Positions 63,521 to 64,000 of a DNA stretch of 64,000 nucleotides are shown here, in pieces. A program made the position numbers and the translations under genes. The stretch is taken from assembly GCA_947652605.1 (NCBI GenBank), contig OX393578.1:52707415-52771414 (forward strand). The letters are read 5' to 3'. Position 1 is the first letter of the stretch. The number at the start of each line of letters is the position of its first letter. Source of the DNA: Elmis aenea (lineage: Eukaryota > Arthropoda > Insecta > Coleoptera > Elmidae). Below the pieces are notes generated by a model. It did not search any database. It was not told where the DNA came from and saw only the letters and a program-made list of their open reading frames with translations.

Positions 63521-64000
63521 ACCAATATTAACAAAATTACATAGCCTTTAATATAGAAACACATTACATTACTAAAAAAGCTATTGTGAAACATAATAGA
63601 GCACAAAAACATTTAAAAAGAACTCCTGTATTTAACACATCCATTTGAATATGAATAATTCGCGCGCTATCTCTAAGCACCTCCCATATTTATAATCACC
63701 ATGGTAATTATAGCTAACTCCGCCCACTTTTTTTAATTACCATGGTAACCGCGTCGGCGGCCATATTTGAATATGTTCGAACTGTCAGTTTGACGTTTAG
63801 AACGTCAAGTTACATTATAAGCTAAAACCGGTTTTTTTATGAAGCAATTTGATAATTTTAAGTGTGTTAATGATACTTATTGGATAACTAAGGCCTACAT
63901 GCACCATTTAGAGGAATTTAAAAGGTGGGTAAAGCATTTGTATGATGGAAATGTATGTCTTTGTTAACAAAAAGCTATGCATACATACAAACAAGTTTAA
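63521..64000 (+). other. Window end; short ORF of unknown nature at 63839-63967
   Basis: After a CpG-containing stretch (taaccgcgtcggcggccat near 63745) and an inverted pair taattaccatggtaa / accatggtaatta, a 42-codon frame starts MKQFDNFKCVNDTYWITKAY and continues MHHLEEFKRW. aaaagg|tgggta within it could be a splice donor. I do not recognise it; it may be the first exon of a nested gene or transposon. Low confidence. Confidence 0.25.

Overview
The window is a stretch of AT-rich, transposon-dense animal nuclear DNA, almost certainly from an insect and most plausibly a beetle. Introns have GT/AG borders, exons are short and widely spaced, and three protein families are readable: a CALX-type Na+/Ca2+ exchanger, a mitochondrial polynucleotide phosphorylase, and an unconventional myosin with tandem MyTH4-FERM tails. 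To my knowledge this myosin class (XXII) is missing from Drosophila but kept in other insects. No bacterial operon, CRISPR array, rRNA or convincing tRNA is visible.

Layout. Positions 3603-5269 (minus) hold one large exon of the exchanger; its 3' exons lie beyond the left edge. Positions 5270-14467 are a gene-free transposon belt. Positions 14468-22017 (minus) hold a complete 8-exon PNPase gene (PNPT1), 749 codons plus stop, every splice junction phase-consistent. Positions 22018-22750 form a roughly 0.73 kb head-to-head intergenic region. Positions 22751-62957 (plus) hold 18 exons, about 1674 codons, of a class XXII-like myosin: start codon, motor, three IQ motifs, charged helix, proline-rich linker, MyTH4, FERM and the beginning of a second MyTH4. 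The rest lies beyond the right edge. Introns of this gene are up to 9 kb and packed with mobile elements.

Mobile DNA dominates. The main class is long inverted-repeat (foldback) elements of about 0.4-1.7 kb whose ends read TATACAGGGTG...CACCCTGTATA while their arms are mostly unrelated. I count about a dozen, several abutting at a shared TATA. A second class is hAT-type elements and MITEs, six of them with perfect or near-perfect 8-bp target duplications. There are also 5'-truncated non-LTR retrotransposons, mariner and piggyBac remnants, and nested insertions up to three levels deep that give a relative insertion order.

The most unusual single structure is a 15-unit minisatellite of about 83 bp (55781-57028) that fills the end of one myosin intron. 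Every unit ends in a pyrimidine tract plus acag, and the last one is the real 3' splice site. PNPT1 and the myosin probably share a bidirectional promoter, but their functions (mitochondrial RNA turnover; actin-based transport) are not obviously linked. The protein-coding genes themselves are ordinary; the novelty lies in the repeats and their effect on the introns.
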